Shown here in pieces: positions 1-7,328 of a stretch of 35,476 nt of DNA (position 1 is the stretch's first letter; every line of letters begins with the position of its first letter). Under the pieces are notes generated by a model that saw only the letters and a program-made list of their open reading frames with translations, had not been told where the DNA came from and did no database searches. Both the position numbers and the translations under genes were made by a program. The stretch is from JAAYDS01 sp039680625 (GTDB lineage: Bacteria; Chloroflexota; Anaerolineae; UBA1429): assembly GCA_039680625.1 (NCBI GenBank), contig JBDKSN010000218.1:1-35476 (forward strand). Reading direction: 5' to 3'.

Positions 1-239
1 ATGATTGCAGCGACGTCGTCGAGATCGCCGGCAAAGCCAGCGTCTGGAGTCACGCTCGGCAGGGGAGTAGACGTCGACGTAGGCACGGCCAATGTGGCAG
101 TTGGCGAAGGGATCAGCGTGGCCGTAGGTGGCGAGATCGTAGGTGTCGGCTCTGGCTGGGGCGTCGGCACACAGCCACCCAAGACCAACACCACACCCGC
201 CACGGCTACGGCGATCCGTTGTCGCACTGCTGGCGTCAT
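1..239 (-). CDS. Putative lipoprotein, N-terminal part (truncated by window edge)
   Basis: Reading leftward from position 239, the frame gives a short basic N-terminus (MTPAVRQR), a hydrophobic stretch of alternating Ala and Val, and the lipobox LGGC with Cys23. This is the classic signal peptidase II pattern, so the product should be a lipid-anchored, surface-exposed protein. The next ~45 residues are a Pro/Thr/Ser-rich linker (for example PTPQPEPTPT), typical of a spacer before a folded extracytoplasmic domain; that domain lies outside the window. GGAAG sits 6 nt before ATG 239, favouring it over the in-frame ATG at 245. The function of the missing domain cannot be judged. The plus-strand ORF over the same bases is a shadow. 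Confidence 0.72.
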   Translation of the reverse strand, partial: MTPAVRQRIAVAVAGVVLVLGGCVPTPQPEPTPTISPPTATLIPSPTATLAVPTSTSTPLPSVTPDAGFAGDLDDVAAI

Positions 240-309
240 GCACATCTTCCGTTGCAGCCTAGCCCGGCGTGGGTCGCGACTCATCCTTGGGGTGAGTGGG
301 CTGACGCGC

Positions 310-356
310 ACACTCCTGGGCGGGAGTGTTGTGGCCCCCTCAGGCGAGGGGGCCAC
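310..356 (-). terminator. Tandem hairpins downstream of the PIG-L gene
   Basis: A perfect 11-bp stem (331-341 with 346-356, 4-nt loop) lies 12 nt past the stop of the deacetylase gene. It is followed by a second hairpin, 310-316 with 323-329. No T-run follows either stem on the minus strand. They probably act as a terminator or mRNA 3'-end stabiliser and separate the deacetylase from the lipoprotein gene. Confidence 0.6.
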
Positions 357-367
357 GCGCATTAACC

Positions 368-1186
368 TCAGAATGGGAACAGCACCTTGGCATTCTCGGC
401 GGTCAGTGGCGAGCCGTACTCACTGCCCTCATAGACCTCGACAGCGATCGCGGCGCGCCCTTGTGCCTCGCCATAACGCGCGATGAGCTCGGTGCGATAC
501 TTGTCTGCCAGGGCGAGATGGCTCTGGCGATAGTACTCGTGCAGCCAGCGGTTGCGCTCAGGCTCGGTCTTGGGCACCAGATCCAATTCGCGACGATTGT
601 AGGGCAGCCACTCGTACATCTGCGAGACGTGGCTGGAGAGGGCATCGATCTTTTGATCGAGCACAGAGCTGATGTCTACCACTACATCGGGCTGGATCGG
701 GTACGGCTTCTGGAAGTGGTCATAGCCATAGGCAATGACCGGCATCTCGCGCAGGTGCTCGGCGCTCGAGACGACGTTCGGCACGGTGGCCATGTACATG
801 GCATCGACGACGACGGTGCCGCAGGCACGGTGATCGGGATGATAGTCCCACATACGCGGGCAGAGCACGAGATCGGGCCTAAAGTTGCGCACAATGCTGA
901 CCACCTGATCGCGCACTTCGAGAGTGGGGAGCAGCATGCCATCATGCGTATCGAGGGTGATGTACTCGCAGCCCAACACCTTGCCAGAGTTGGCGGCTTC
1001 TTTGCGGCGTCGCCAGGCCAGAGGGGCGCCGCCCTCCCACATATGGCCGGCGTCGCCATTGGTCAGCGACACCATCTTGACGATGTGGCCGGCGCGCGTA
1101 TAGAGCGCGGCAGTGCCACCGGACTTGCTGTCGGGATCGTCTGGGTGCGCGCCAAAGATGAGCACGCGAAGCTGCTTGTCGGTCAT
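368..1186 (-). CDS. PIG-L/LmbE family deacetylase
   Basis: A 272-residue protein of the PIG-L/LmbE family, zinc hydrolases that remove N-acetyl groups from GlcNAc-type substrates (MshB, BshB, PIG-L). The signature AHPDD is at residues 13-17 and HPDH at 116-119. By analogy with MshB, His14, Asp17 and His119 would bind the metal and Asp16 would be the general base. No signal peptide or membrane segment is visible, so it is cytoplasmic. GAGGAGG lies just upstream of ATG 1186. A promoter at 1238-1267 drives the gene alone. The substrate cannot be told from sequence: candidates are mycothiol/bacillithiol precursors, glycolipids or an antibiotic-like conjugate. No thiol-biosynthesis partner is adjacent. 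Confidence 0.9.
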   Translation of the reverse strand: MTDKQLRVLIFGAHPDDPDSKSGGTAALYTRAGHIVKMVSLTNGDAGHMWEGGAPLAWRRRKEAANSGKVLGCEYITLDTHDGMLLPTLEVRDQVVSIVRNFRPDLVLCPRMWDYHPDHRACGTVVVDAMYMATVPNVVSSAEHLREMPVIAYGYDHFQKPYPIQPDVVVDISSVLDQKIDALSSHVSQMYEWLPYNRRELDLVPKTEPERNRWLHEYYRQSHLALADKYRTELIARYGEAQGRAAIAVEVYEGSEYGSPLTAENAKVLFPF

Positions 1187-1237
1187 GATACCTCCTCGGA
1201 TCGCTGCGGATACGTCGCCCTTGCTGGCGTTGACGCT

Positions 1238-1267
1238 ATCCTAGTGCATAGCCCCTAGACGTGTCAA
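1238..1267 (-). promoter_or_regulatory. Promoter of the PIG-L gene
   Basis: On the minus strand, TTGACA (1267-1262) is followed after 18 bp by TAGGAT (1243-1238), about 50 nt before the start codon. It is a good sigma-70-type match. Confidence 0.65.
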
Positions 1268-1457
1268 CTGTAGGCTCGGTCGTGACTTGATGGGCTGTCA
1301 AGCCAAGCGGCCAGAGAGGCAGTCCGCCGTAGCTAGGCCAGTCAAGTCCTCTGCAGCCGAGCCTTCGCTTGGCTGGTCGACAACGCCAGGCGGCCAGACA
1401 CGGCTCCGCAGAAAACACGCAAATCATTGGTGCTAGTGCACAAGATCGCCAAAATAG
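1268..1457. other. Intergenic region with nested inverted repeats
   Basis: Between the two divergent promoters there is no credible ORF. It contains nested complementary segments: 1272-1279 with 1357-1364 (8 bp) enclosing 1284-1290 with 1342-1348 (7 bp). A 9-bp inverted repeat, 1301-1309 with 1366-1374, crosses the outer stem, so both could form together only as a pseudoknot. The element could be a degenerate small mobile-repeat remnant or a structured RNA. No promoter clearly reads into it. Confidence 0.4.
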
Positions 1458-1486
1458 TTGACATTCCACCAATGATCGACTATGAT
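1458..1486 (+). promoter_or_regulatory. Promoter of the DUF2089 / pentapeptide operon
   Basis: TTGACA (1458-1463), a 17-bp spacer, then TATGAT (1481-1486), 22 nt before the ATG. This is close to perfect sigma-70 consensus. Confidence 0.8.
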
Positions 1487-1507
1487 GGTGGCGAAAGGAG
1501 CGAACGA

Positions 1508-1900
1508 ATGCGCAAGTTACTCGAACGTTGTCCAAACTGTGGTGGAGAGATCGAGATCACCGAGGTGCGCTGCACGCAATGCGATACCCTGATTCGAGCG
1601 CACTACTCGGCATGTGCCTTCTGTCGACTAGACGAAGGTACGCTGGCGTTCATTCAAGAGTTCATGCGCGCGCGTGGCAACCTACGTGAGATGGCGCGCG
1701 AGAGCGGCGAGTCGTACTGGACGTTACGCGCCAGACTCAATGAGGTCGTGCGGGCGATGGGCCTGGAGGTGCCGGAGCCAGCGCCCGAAGACACCCTAGC
1801 CGAAAGGCGCCGGGAGATCCTACTCCAGGTGCAGCGTGGCGAACTACAGGCAGCCGAGGCGGCCAACGCCTTGGCTGCGCTCAAGATCGAGCAAGAGTAA
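1508..1900 (+). CDS. DUF2089 family zinc-ribbon / HTH protein
   Basis: A 130-residue protein of the DUF2089 family. The N-terminus is a zinc ribbon with paired cysteines (CPNC 8-11, CTQC 23-26, and a third pair CAFC 36-39). Residues ~45-85 form a helix-turn-helix-like region (MRARGNLREMARESGESYWT). The C-terminal ~30 residues are an amphipathic segment of the ILxxVxxGxLxxxEAxxxL type, found in small bacterial regulators and anti-sigma-like proteins. Start: AAAGGAG lies 6 nt before ATG 1508, and upstream in-frame codons fall inside the promoter. It is followed after 10 nt by the pentapeptide gene, which opens with the same kind of C-terminal segment. A role as regulator or partner of that protein is inference. 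Confidence 0.85.
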   Translation: MRKLLERCPNCGGEIEITEVRCTQCDTLIRAHYSACAFCRLDEGTLAFIQEFMRARGNLREMARESGESYWTLRARLNEVVRAMGLEVPEPAPEDTLAERRREILLQVQRGELQAAEAANALAALKIEQE

Positions 1901-1910
1901 GGAAGTGGAG

Positions 1911-1970
1911 ATGAACGACCAAGAACTGCAGGTCCTCGAGCTGGTGTCTCAGGGCAAGCTGACGGTCTAA
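1911..1970 (+). pseudogene. Detached N-terminal segment of the pentapeptide protein, ended by in-frame TAA
   Basis: ATG 1911, preceded by GGAAGTGGAG, opens a 19-codon frame (MNDQELQVLELVSQGKLTV) that stops at TAA 1968-1970. The next codon, GTG 1971, is in the same frame and continues VANDLLATLMQEAE. Read through the stop, the segment matches the ILxxVxxGxLxxxEAxxxLxxL motif at the C-terminus of the preceding DUF2089 protein, column for column with no gap. The TAA takes the place of an ordinary residue. This looks like a nonsense change (for example GAA or CAA to TAA) or a base-call error, not a natural gene boundary. Confidence 0.65.
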
Positions 1971-3281
1971 GTGGCCAATGACCTCTTGGCCACACTCATG
2001 CAAGAGGCTGAGACAGGGACGGAACCCATAGGCGAGGAGCGCGAGGCGCCTCGCGCGACCACGCTGCTCCAGGGAGAGCCACCTCGCAGCGCTGAGCCCT
2101 TTGGCCTGGAGGAGGAGGCGAGCACTGGCACGGGCGAGTCGGCGACGAGCCGGACTGCTGAAGCGGCTGCAGAGTCAGCCGCAGAGGCGGCCGCAGAGGC
2201 GGCGGCCCACTGGGGTGAGCGTCTCGGCGATCGGGTGGCGCAGGCCATCGAACGGCTGATGGATGGCCCAGAGGGGCTGAGCGCCCGTATCGAGCGCAGT
2301 ATGGGACGTTGGGAAGACATCGAACCAGAGATCGAAGCGACGGTGCGAGCCTCGGTCGAGTCGATCGAGTCGGCAGCCGACACCATCGCTGCGGCGGCTG
2401 CCGCAGCCGCAGAGCGCGCCGCCGAGCGCGCGGCCAGCGGCGAGACAGCCAGGCACGAGGGCAAGCACCTGGCCGGCGTCGATCTCCGCGGGCGTGACTT
2501 GCGCGAGATGGACCTACGCAATGCCGATCTGGCAGGGGCCAATCTCTCCGAGTGCGACTTGAGCGGCATGGACCTGGGCAACGCGAACTTGCACCGTGCC
2601 AAACTCTGTGGGGCGAATCTCGAAGGCGCCTCGCTGAAGGCGGCCAACCTGGCAGGGGCTGACTTGACGGGCGCTCGGGTCGAGGGTGTCAATTTCAAAA
2701 ACGCCAACCTCTGTGGTGCACGGCTTGGCGGCGTGGCGCTGGATGGGCTCGACCTGGCGCACGCCAACCTAGATGGTGCTGATCTGCGGGGCGCCAGCCT
2801 GCGCGGCGCCAATTTGGCGCACGCCAATCTGCATGGCGCCGTCTTCTGCGACGCTGACCTCACCGAGGTCGATTTGTCGCACGCAAACATGGCCGGCGTT
2901 GATCTCAGCGGCGCCAAGATGCGCGGTGCAAATCTCAGCCAAGCCAACCTCCTCGGCGCGACGATGAACGCCCTCGATCTGAGCGGCCTCGACCTTGGCC
3001 ATGCCAACCTAGCGGGCGCCAGTCTGAATGGGGCCACGCTCCATGAGGCGGTGCTCGATCACGCTAATCTGATGGGCGCCCAACTGGTGGGGGCCAATCT
3101 GCGCGCTGCGAACTGTGAACACGCCAACCTGATGGGTGCGGTGTTGCGTGAAGCTGATTGCCACGAGGCCAATCTCTCGCGGGCGAACCTCATCGGGGCG
3201 GACTTGGCAGGAGCCGACCTCTCGGGCGCTGACCTCAGCCGCGCCAACCGTATGGGTGCGCACATGTCGACCGCAGTCTAG
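1971..3281 (+). CDS. Pentapeptide-repeat protein
   Basis: A 436-residue frame. Residues 1-165 are rich in Ala and Glu, including a run of alanines near residue 145, and probably form a helical or coiled-coil region. From about residue 167 to the end it consists of about 50 tandem pentapeptides of the A(D/N)LxG type, which fold as a right-handed quadrilateral beta-helix. The family includes DNA-mimic gyrase protectors (Qnr, MfpA) and many proteins of unknown function. The repeat count here is larger than in Qnr, and cysteines occupy several repeat positions. No signal peptide is seen. The only start in this frame is GTG 1971, directly after a TAA and without its own ribosome site, so the natural start is probably ATG 1911. 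It is co-transcribed with the DUF2089 gene. Confidence 0.82.
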   Translation: MANDLLATLMQEAETGTEPIGEEREAPRATTLLQGEPPRSAEPFGLEEEASTGTGESATSRTAEAAAESAAEAAAEAAAHWGERLGDRVAQAIERLMDGPEGLSARIERSMGRWEDIEPEIEATVRASVESIESAADTIAAAAAAAAERAAERAASGETARHEGKHLAGVDLRGRDLREMDLRNADLAGANLSECDLSGMDLGNANLHRAKLCGANLEGASLKAANLAGADLTGARVEGVNFKNANLCGARLGGVALDGLDLAHANLDGADLRGASLRGANLAHANLHGAVFCDADLTEVDLSHANMAGVDLSGAKMRGANLSQANLLGATMNALDLSGLDLGHANLAGASLNGATLHEAVLDHANLMGAQLVGANLRAANCEHANLMGAVLREADCHEANLSRANLIGADLAGADLSGADLSRANRMGAHMSTAV

Positions 3282-3298
3282 ACGGCCGAGGGCTTGGC

Positions 3299-3340
3299 GA
3301 TCATCCGGGCCGACGCATGCACGGCGACGCCCGGATGGTC
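3299..3340. terminator. Bidirectional hairpin between convergent genes
   Basis: A 12-bp stem with one G-T pair (3299-3310 with 3329-3340) around an 18-nt loop. It lies between the stop of the pentapeptide gene and the stop of cinA, so it can serve both strands. There is no T-run. Confidence 0.6.
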
Positions 3341-3344
3341 GCGG

Positions 3345-3848
3345 CTAGGGCTTGGGGGAGGCGAGCGCACTCAACAAGAGCTCGAGCGCGGCACTGGCCG
3401 AACGCAACTTGTTGCCCTCTCGATCGCTGGACCATACATGGTGCACCACCTGTTCCGCCAGAGGGGTCACCAGGCCGATGTAGACGGTGCCTACGGGCTT
3501 GTCGATAGTACCGCCCAGTGGGCCGGCGATGCCCGTGACTGACAAGCCCACCTCGACCTCGAGCAGCTCGCGTACCCCACGCGCCATCTGCAAGGCCACA
3601 GGAGCACTCACCGCGCCCAACGCGCGCAGGTCGGCGCTGCTGACGTGGAGCAACGCCTCTTTGACGCGGTTAGCATAGGAGATCACACCCCCCACGTAGT
3701 ACTCCGAGCTGCCCGAGACCTGGGTCAGCAGATGGCCGATCAGACCACCGGTGCACGACTCGGCAGTGGCGAGGTGCCAACCGCGTTCGAGCAGCAATGG
3801 CCCCACTGCCTCGGCAGCGGCGCGGGCGCGAACAGAGGGATCCTGCAT
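3345..3848 (-). CDS. pncC: CinA C-terminal-type nicotinamide-nucleotide amidase
   Basis: A 167-residue stand-alone CinA C-terminal domain (PncC type). It hydrolyses nicotinamide mononucleotide to nicotinate mononucleotide and ammonia in the pyridine-nucleotide salvage cycle in the cytoplasm. Signature segments are TAESCTGG (residues 28-35, with the proposed catalytic Ser31), GGVISYANRVK (53-63) and TGIAGP. The N-terminal molybdopterin-binding-like domain of full-length CinA is absent, as is usual for PncC. ATG 3848 is preferred over GTG 3854 because AAAGGAG overlaps the GTG but lies 5 nt before the ATG. It has its own promoter and is a single-gene unit. Confidence 0.9.
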   Translation of the reverse strand: MQDPSVRARAAAEAVGPLLLERGWHLATAESCTGGLIGHLLTQVSGSSEYYVGGVISYANRVKEALLHVSSADLRALGAVSAPVALQMARGVRELLEVEVGLSVTGIAGPLGGTIDKPVGTVYIGLVTPLAEQVVHHVWSSDREGNKLRSASAALELLLSALASPKP

Positions 3849-3877
3849 GGTCACTCCTTTGGCAGGTCTGTGCTCTC

Positions 3878-3905
3878 ATTGTAGGGTTGCACTGGGTCGC
3901 GTCAA
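3878..3905 (-). promoter_or_regulatory. Promoter of pncC
   Basis: Minus strand: TTGACG (3905-3900), 16-bp spacer, TACAAT (3883-3878), 30 nt before the ATG. Confidence 0.6.
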
Positions 3906-3926
3906 TGCGGAAGACTTGACTGAACC

Positions 3927-3955
3927 TTGACACACTGCCGTACCACCCCTATGCT
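3927..3955 (+). promoter_or_regulatory. Promoter of the disrupted MFS gene
   Basis: TTGACA (3927-3932), 17-bp spacer, TATGCT (3950-3955), 27 nt before ATG 3983. It is divergent from the pncC promoter. Confidence 0.7.
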
Positions 3956-3982
3956 GGCCCAATCTTGCAGGAGCGGGCGGCG

Positions 3983-5199
3983 ATGCGCGACGGAACCTTG
4001 CGGGTGATCTGGACGCTCACGGGTTGTACGGCGTTGGCGCTGTTGGGCGACACCACGATGTACGCAGTGCTGCCTACGAGCTACGCCACGGTGGGCGTGA
4101 CGGCGATGCAGGTGGGCTGGCTGCTGAGCATCAACCGCCTGGCGCGCATCCCTTTCAACCTGTTGTCTGGCCGCCTCTGCCGACGCTATGGCGCGCGGCT
4201 GCCCTATCTGATCGGTGTGGTGATTGGCGCACTCTCTACGCTCGGCTATGGCCTTGCCAGCGGCTTTTGGTCGCTGTTGGCCTTGCGCGCGTTGTGGGGC
4301 ATCGCGTGTGGGCGATGCTCGTGGTGGCAGCGAACACCCTGGTTCTGCAAGTAAGCACCGATGCAGATCGCGGGCGAAACTCGGGTATCTATACGCCCTA
4401 TTCTTTTTTCGGAGGCGCGGTGGGTGCGGTGCTCGGCGGTGCGCTGGTCGACCGCCTGGGCTTTCGGCCAGCGATGGGCATTCTCGGCGCGATCACTGGG
4501 CTGGGTTGCCTGCTAGCACTCACCTTGCCGCACGTCGATCCTCCCGTACGGACGGCAGAGCCAACGGCGGTGTTCGATTGGCGCGGGTTCAAAAGGCTAG
4601 ATACCCGATTCGTCGTGGCTCTGCTCACGATCCTGGTGCATCGTCTGTTTTTCGCCGGCGTTTTCTATTCGACGTTTGGCTACTATCTCACCTCACGCTT
4701 GCCGCACGGTGTCAGCGTGGGGGCGCTCGTTCTTGGTGGGGCAACGTTGACCTCTGTGCTGCTCTGGGTCAAAGACAGTGTCACAGTGTTGGCGGGCCCC
4801 TTGCTGGGTAAGCTGTCGGACCATCTTCACGATCGACCCCCAGTGATCGTCGGCGCCTTGGCCGCAGGTATCACTGGCTTGCTATTGTTGGCCGCTACGG
4901 GGCGAGTCTTGCTGGTGTTGGTGTCCGTGGCGTTGGTGGCGATCGCCTATGGCCTACTACCACCTTTGCTCGTGGCCTGGGTGGGAGACTGGACACCGCC
5001 GGCAAAGCGCAGCGGGGCGCTGGGGATCTTTCAGGCAGTGGGAGATCTGGGCTCTGGCGTTGGGCCACTCCTGGCCTATCGGCTGATCGCTCGCATGGAC
5101 ATCGGCGCGGTGTATGCGTCGTGCGCTGCGTTGCTGATCGCGCTGATCCCGTTCATCTGGCGGGCGCAAAAGCGCACTGCTGTGGGCAGTGCGCGGTGA
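3983..5199 (+). pseudogene. MFS transporter, disrupted by a one-base frameshift
   Basis: The first frame runs from ATG 3983 (AGGAG 9 nt upstream) through several membrane segments and the MFS loop SGRLCRRYGARLPYL, then goes off-frame and stops near 4354. A second frame takes over at about 4309 and continues with WAMLVVAANTL, then the second-half helices, to the stop at 5197-5199. The homologous reading is GIA followed by WAMLVVAAN. Loss of one base at about 4307-4308 (in gcgtgtgggcg) explains the break. Restoring it gives an ordinary MFS protein of about 405 residues with 12 predicted membrane segments. The second frame shows no premature stops, so the change is either recent or a sequencing error. 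The substrate is unknown. Confidence 0.8.
5172..5194. terminator. Hairpin at the MFS / argJ convergent junction
   Basis: A perfect 9-bp stem (5172-5180 with 5186-5194) and 5-nt loop, just inside the 3' end of the MFS frame and 28 nt past the argJ stop. It lacks a T-run; a bidirectional terminator role is inferred from the convergent genes. Confidence 0.5.
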
Positions 5200-5222
5200 G
5201 GCAAGATAGACGTCTGGCCGCG

Positions 5223-6458
5223 TCAGGTGCGGTAGTGAGCGTTGATGCTCACATATTCGTGCGATAGGTCGCTCGTCCAAACGGTGGCCTTGCTATCGCC
5301 TTGACCCAGATCGACCACGATACTGATTTCGGGCTGGTCAAGGATCGCGGCGGCTCGCTCTTCATCGATCTGATAGGGCTCGCCGTTGCGTACCAGATGC
5401 AGGTCGCCTAACCAGAGGGATACCCTAGACGGGTCGAGGGGCACCCCGCTATAGCCCACGGCGCACAGAATCCGCCCCCAGTTGGCGTCACGACCATAGA
5501 TCGCCGTCTTGACCAGGCTTGATTGGGCTATCGACATGGCGACCTTCTTGGCATCGGCGGAGCTGCGCGTGCCGCGCACGGTGATCTCGATAAAGCGCGT
5601 AGCGCCCTCGCCGTCACGGGCGATCTCTTTGGCCAAGTCCACAAGGAGCGCCATGAGGCCGGCGCGGAAGGCGACATAGGCCTCAGGAGCGTTGTCGGCG
5701 ATGTCTGGCATGGCGGCGAGGCCGTTGCATAGTAACAGGGCAGTGTCGTTGGTCGAGGTGTCGCCATCGATCGTGACCATATTGAACGAGGCATCCACGG
5801 CCTCGCGTACGGCGGCCTGCGCGAGCGATGGCGAGATGCGCACATCGCTGGTGACGGTGCAGAGCAACGTGGCCATGTTCGGGTGAATCATGCCCGAGCC
5901 CTTGGCCATGCCTGCAATTGTGAAAGAAAGCCCACTATCGAGGCTGACGCGCAAGGCACGCTCTTTGGGCCGTGTGTCGGTGGTCATGATCGCTCGGGCG
6001 GCAGCGTGTCCTGCCTCAGGCCCCTCAGAGAGCGCAGCGGCGGCAGCCTGAATGCCAGCGGCGATCTTGTCCATCGGCAGTTGCTGGCCGATGACCCCTG
6101 TAGACATCACGGCCATGGTGCCGGGGGGGCAACCGAGGGCCTTCTCGGCCAGAGCCGCCATCTCGGCGGCGTTGCGTTCGCCCTGCATCCCCGTGCAGGC
6201 ATTGGCCACGCCCGCGTTGATGACCACGCCGCGGAGGCCGTTGGGATTGGCCGTCACGAGCGTGCGGTCATAGAGTACCGGCGCAGCCTTGAACTGATTG
6301 GTGGTCAGCATGATCGCCGCTACGCAAGGCTTTTGCGATACAACTAGCGCGAGATCCGCAGCGCCATTCTTCTTTAGGCCGCAGGATACCCCTGCCGCTC
6401 GAAAGCCAGGCACACTGGTGATGCTGCCGTTCTCGATCGGAGTGATGCGCCATGCCAT
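5223..6458 (-). CDS. argJ: Bifunctional glutamate N-acetyltransferase / ornithine acetyltransferase
   Basis: A 411-residue ArgJ. It transfers acetyl from N-acetylornithine to glutamate in the cyclic arginine pathway and, in bifunctional members, also acetylates glutamate with acetyl-CoA. The self-cleavage motif KGSGMIHPNMATLL is at residues 186-199; cleavage between Ala196 and Thr197 releases the beta chain with Thr197 as nucleophile. The oxyanion-hole Thr-Gly is at 120-121 (STGVIG). The ending (SHEYVSINAHYRT) is typical of the family. GAGGAGGAG precedes ATG 6458, and a strong promoter lies at 6494-6522. No other arginine gene is in the window, so the pathway genes are dispersed. Whether it is mono- or bifunctional cannot be told from sequence. 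Confidence 0.97.
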   Translation of the reverse strand: MAWRITPIENGSITSVPGFRAAGVSCGLKKNGAADLALVVSQKPCVAAIMLTTNQFKAAPVLYDRTLVTANPNGLRGVVINAGVANACTGMQGERNAAEMAALAEKALGCPPGTMAVMSTGVIGQQLPMDKIAAGIQAAAAALSEGPEAGHAAARAIMTTDTRPKERALRVSLDSGLSFTIAGMAKGSGMIHPNMATLLCTVTSDVRISPSLAQAAVREAVDASFNMVTIDGDTSTNDTALLLCNGLAAMPDIADNAPEAYVAFRAGLMALLVDLAKEIARDGEGATRFIEITVRGTRSSADAKKVAMSIAQSSLVKTAIYGRDANWGRILCAVGYSGVPLDPSRVSLWLGDLHLVRNGEPYQIDEERAAAILDQPEISIVVDLGQGDSKATVWTSDLSHEYVSINAHYRT

Positions 6459-6493
6459 AGGCTCTCCTCCTCGCCATATACCACTCTCGCGCC

Positions 6494-6522
6494 AGTCTAG
6501 GCGCGGGGTGTTTGGCTGTCAA
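6494..6522 (-). promoter_or_regulatory. Promoter of argJ
   Basis: Minus strand: TTGACA (6522-6517), 17-bp spacer, TAGACT (6499-6494), 35 nt before the ATG. No clear ARG-box palindrome was seen. Confidence 0.75.
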
Positions 6523-6539
6523 CCGACGCGTGTTGGCGT

Positions 6540-6567
6540 TTGCCGGTGCCTTTGCTTGACGTATACT
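6540..6567 (+). promoter_or_regulatory. Probable promoter of the PHP / PrsW pair
   Basis: TTGCCG (6540-6545), 16-bp spacer, TATACT (6562-6567), giving a leader of about 60 nt to GTG 6633. The -35 box is imperfect. Confidence 0.5.
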
Positions 6568-6632
6568 CAATGGTGATGTGAGTGCCAAGTTGCTCGTCCC
6601 AGCCAGCCAACGCTTGTCTGTGGAGTTGCGCC

Positions 6633-7328
6633 GTGAAGGTCGATTGCCACGTCCATACTGTCTACTCGCCAGATTCGCTCAGTAGTCTAGTCCAGATCGA
6701 ACGCGTCGCGCAGCGTCGAGGGATAGACGTCCTGGCCATCACGGATCACAACAGCATACGAGGCGCCCTCTTGCTGGCACGCTGGTCAACGCTGCAGATC
6801 ATCGTTGGCGAAGAGATCTTGACCACGCAGGGTGAGTTGATCGGCCTGTTTCTGAGTGAAGAGATCCCGGCGGGCCTGTCGCCTCTCGATACCGCACGCG
6901 CGATTCAAGCTCAAGGAGGGCTGGTTTGTATCCCTCACCCTTGTGACCAAGCCCGTCGCTCGTCGGCGCTCACGTCTCGAGGGCGCGATGAGGTGCTAGC
7001 TTGGGTTGACATGATCGAGGTGTTCAATGCGCGCACCACGCATCGAGTCGATCTGAGCGCGGCCGAGGAGCTGGCCGCTCGCCACGGTCTGTTGCGCAGC
7101 GCCGGCAGCGATGCACACTCTGCAGCAGAGATCGGCCGTGCTTATGTAGACATGCCGGCCTTTGTGGATGCCGCTTCTTTTCGCGAGGCCCTAGCTGTTG
7201 GCAGTATCTGGGGGCGGCTCTCGTCGCCATTCGTGCACGTCTCGAGCACGGCGGCCCGGCTGAGCAAGAGCCTGACGGCCGTGCCCCAGGCTGCCGCCCA
7301 GCGCGATCGCGACTATGGCCAACTATGA
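6633..7328 (+). CDS. PHP-domain phosphoesterase-like protein
   Basis: A 231-residue PHP-domain protein. PHP domains bind two or three metals and hydrolyse phosphoesters: histidinol phosphatase, nucleoside 3',5'-bisphosphate phosphatases, polymerase proofreading. Visible metal motifs are DCHVHTVYSPDS at the N-terminus, ITDHNS (~residues 35-40), the HPCDQ segment mid-protein, and GSDAHS near residue 165. The compact single-domain length fits the YciV/TrpH-like stand-alone group. The GTG 6633 start is chosen because GGAG lies 7 nt upstream and the domain begins immediately (VKVDCHVH). Earlier in-frame GTG 6582 has no ribosome site. The stop overlaps the start of the PrsW gene by 4 nt (ATGA), indicating translational coupling. 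Confidence 0.82.
   Translation: MKVDCHVHTVYSPDSLSSLVQIERVAQRRGIDVLAITDHNSIRGALLLARWSTLQIIVGEEILTTQGELIGLFLSEEIPAGLSPLDTARAIQAQGGLVCIPHPCDQARRSSALTSRGRDEVLAWVDMIEVFNARTTHRVDLSAAEELAARHGLLRSAGSDAHSAAEIGRAYVDMPAFVDAASFREALAVGSIWGRLSSPFVHVSSTAARLSKSLTAVPQAAAQRDRDYGQL

Noticed and set aside
1..486. Plus-strand ORF of 161 codons at the left edge
   Set aside because: It overlaps two better-supported minus-strand genes, has no ribosome site and is of low-complexity Val/Gly composition typical of a shadow frame.
1301..1364. tRNA-like D-arm (GCCAAGCGG) with GTCAAGTCC
   Set aside because: No acceptor stem of 7 bp, no paired T-arm and no anticodon arm could be drawn.
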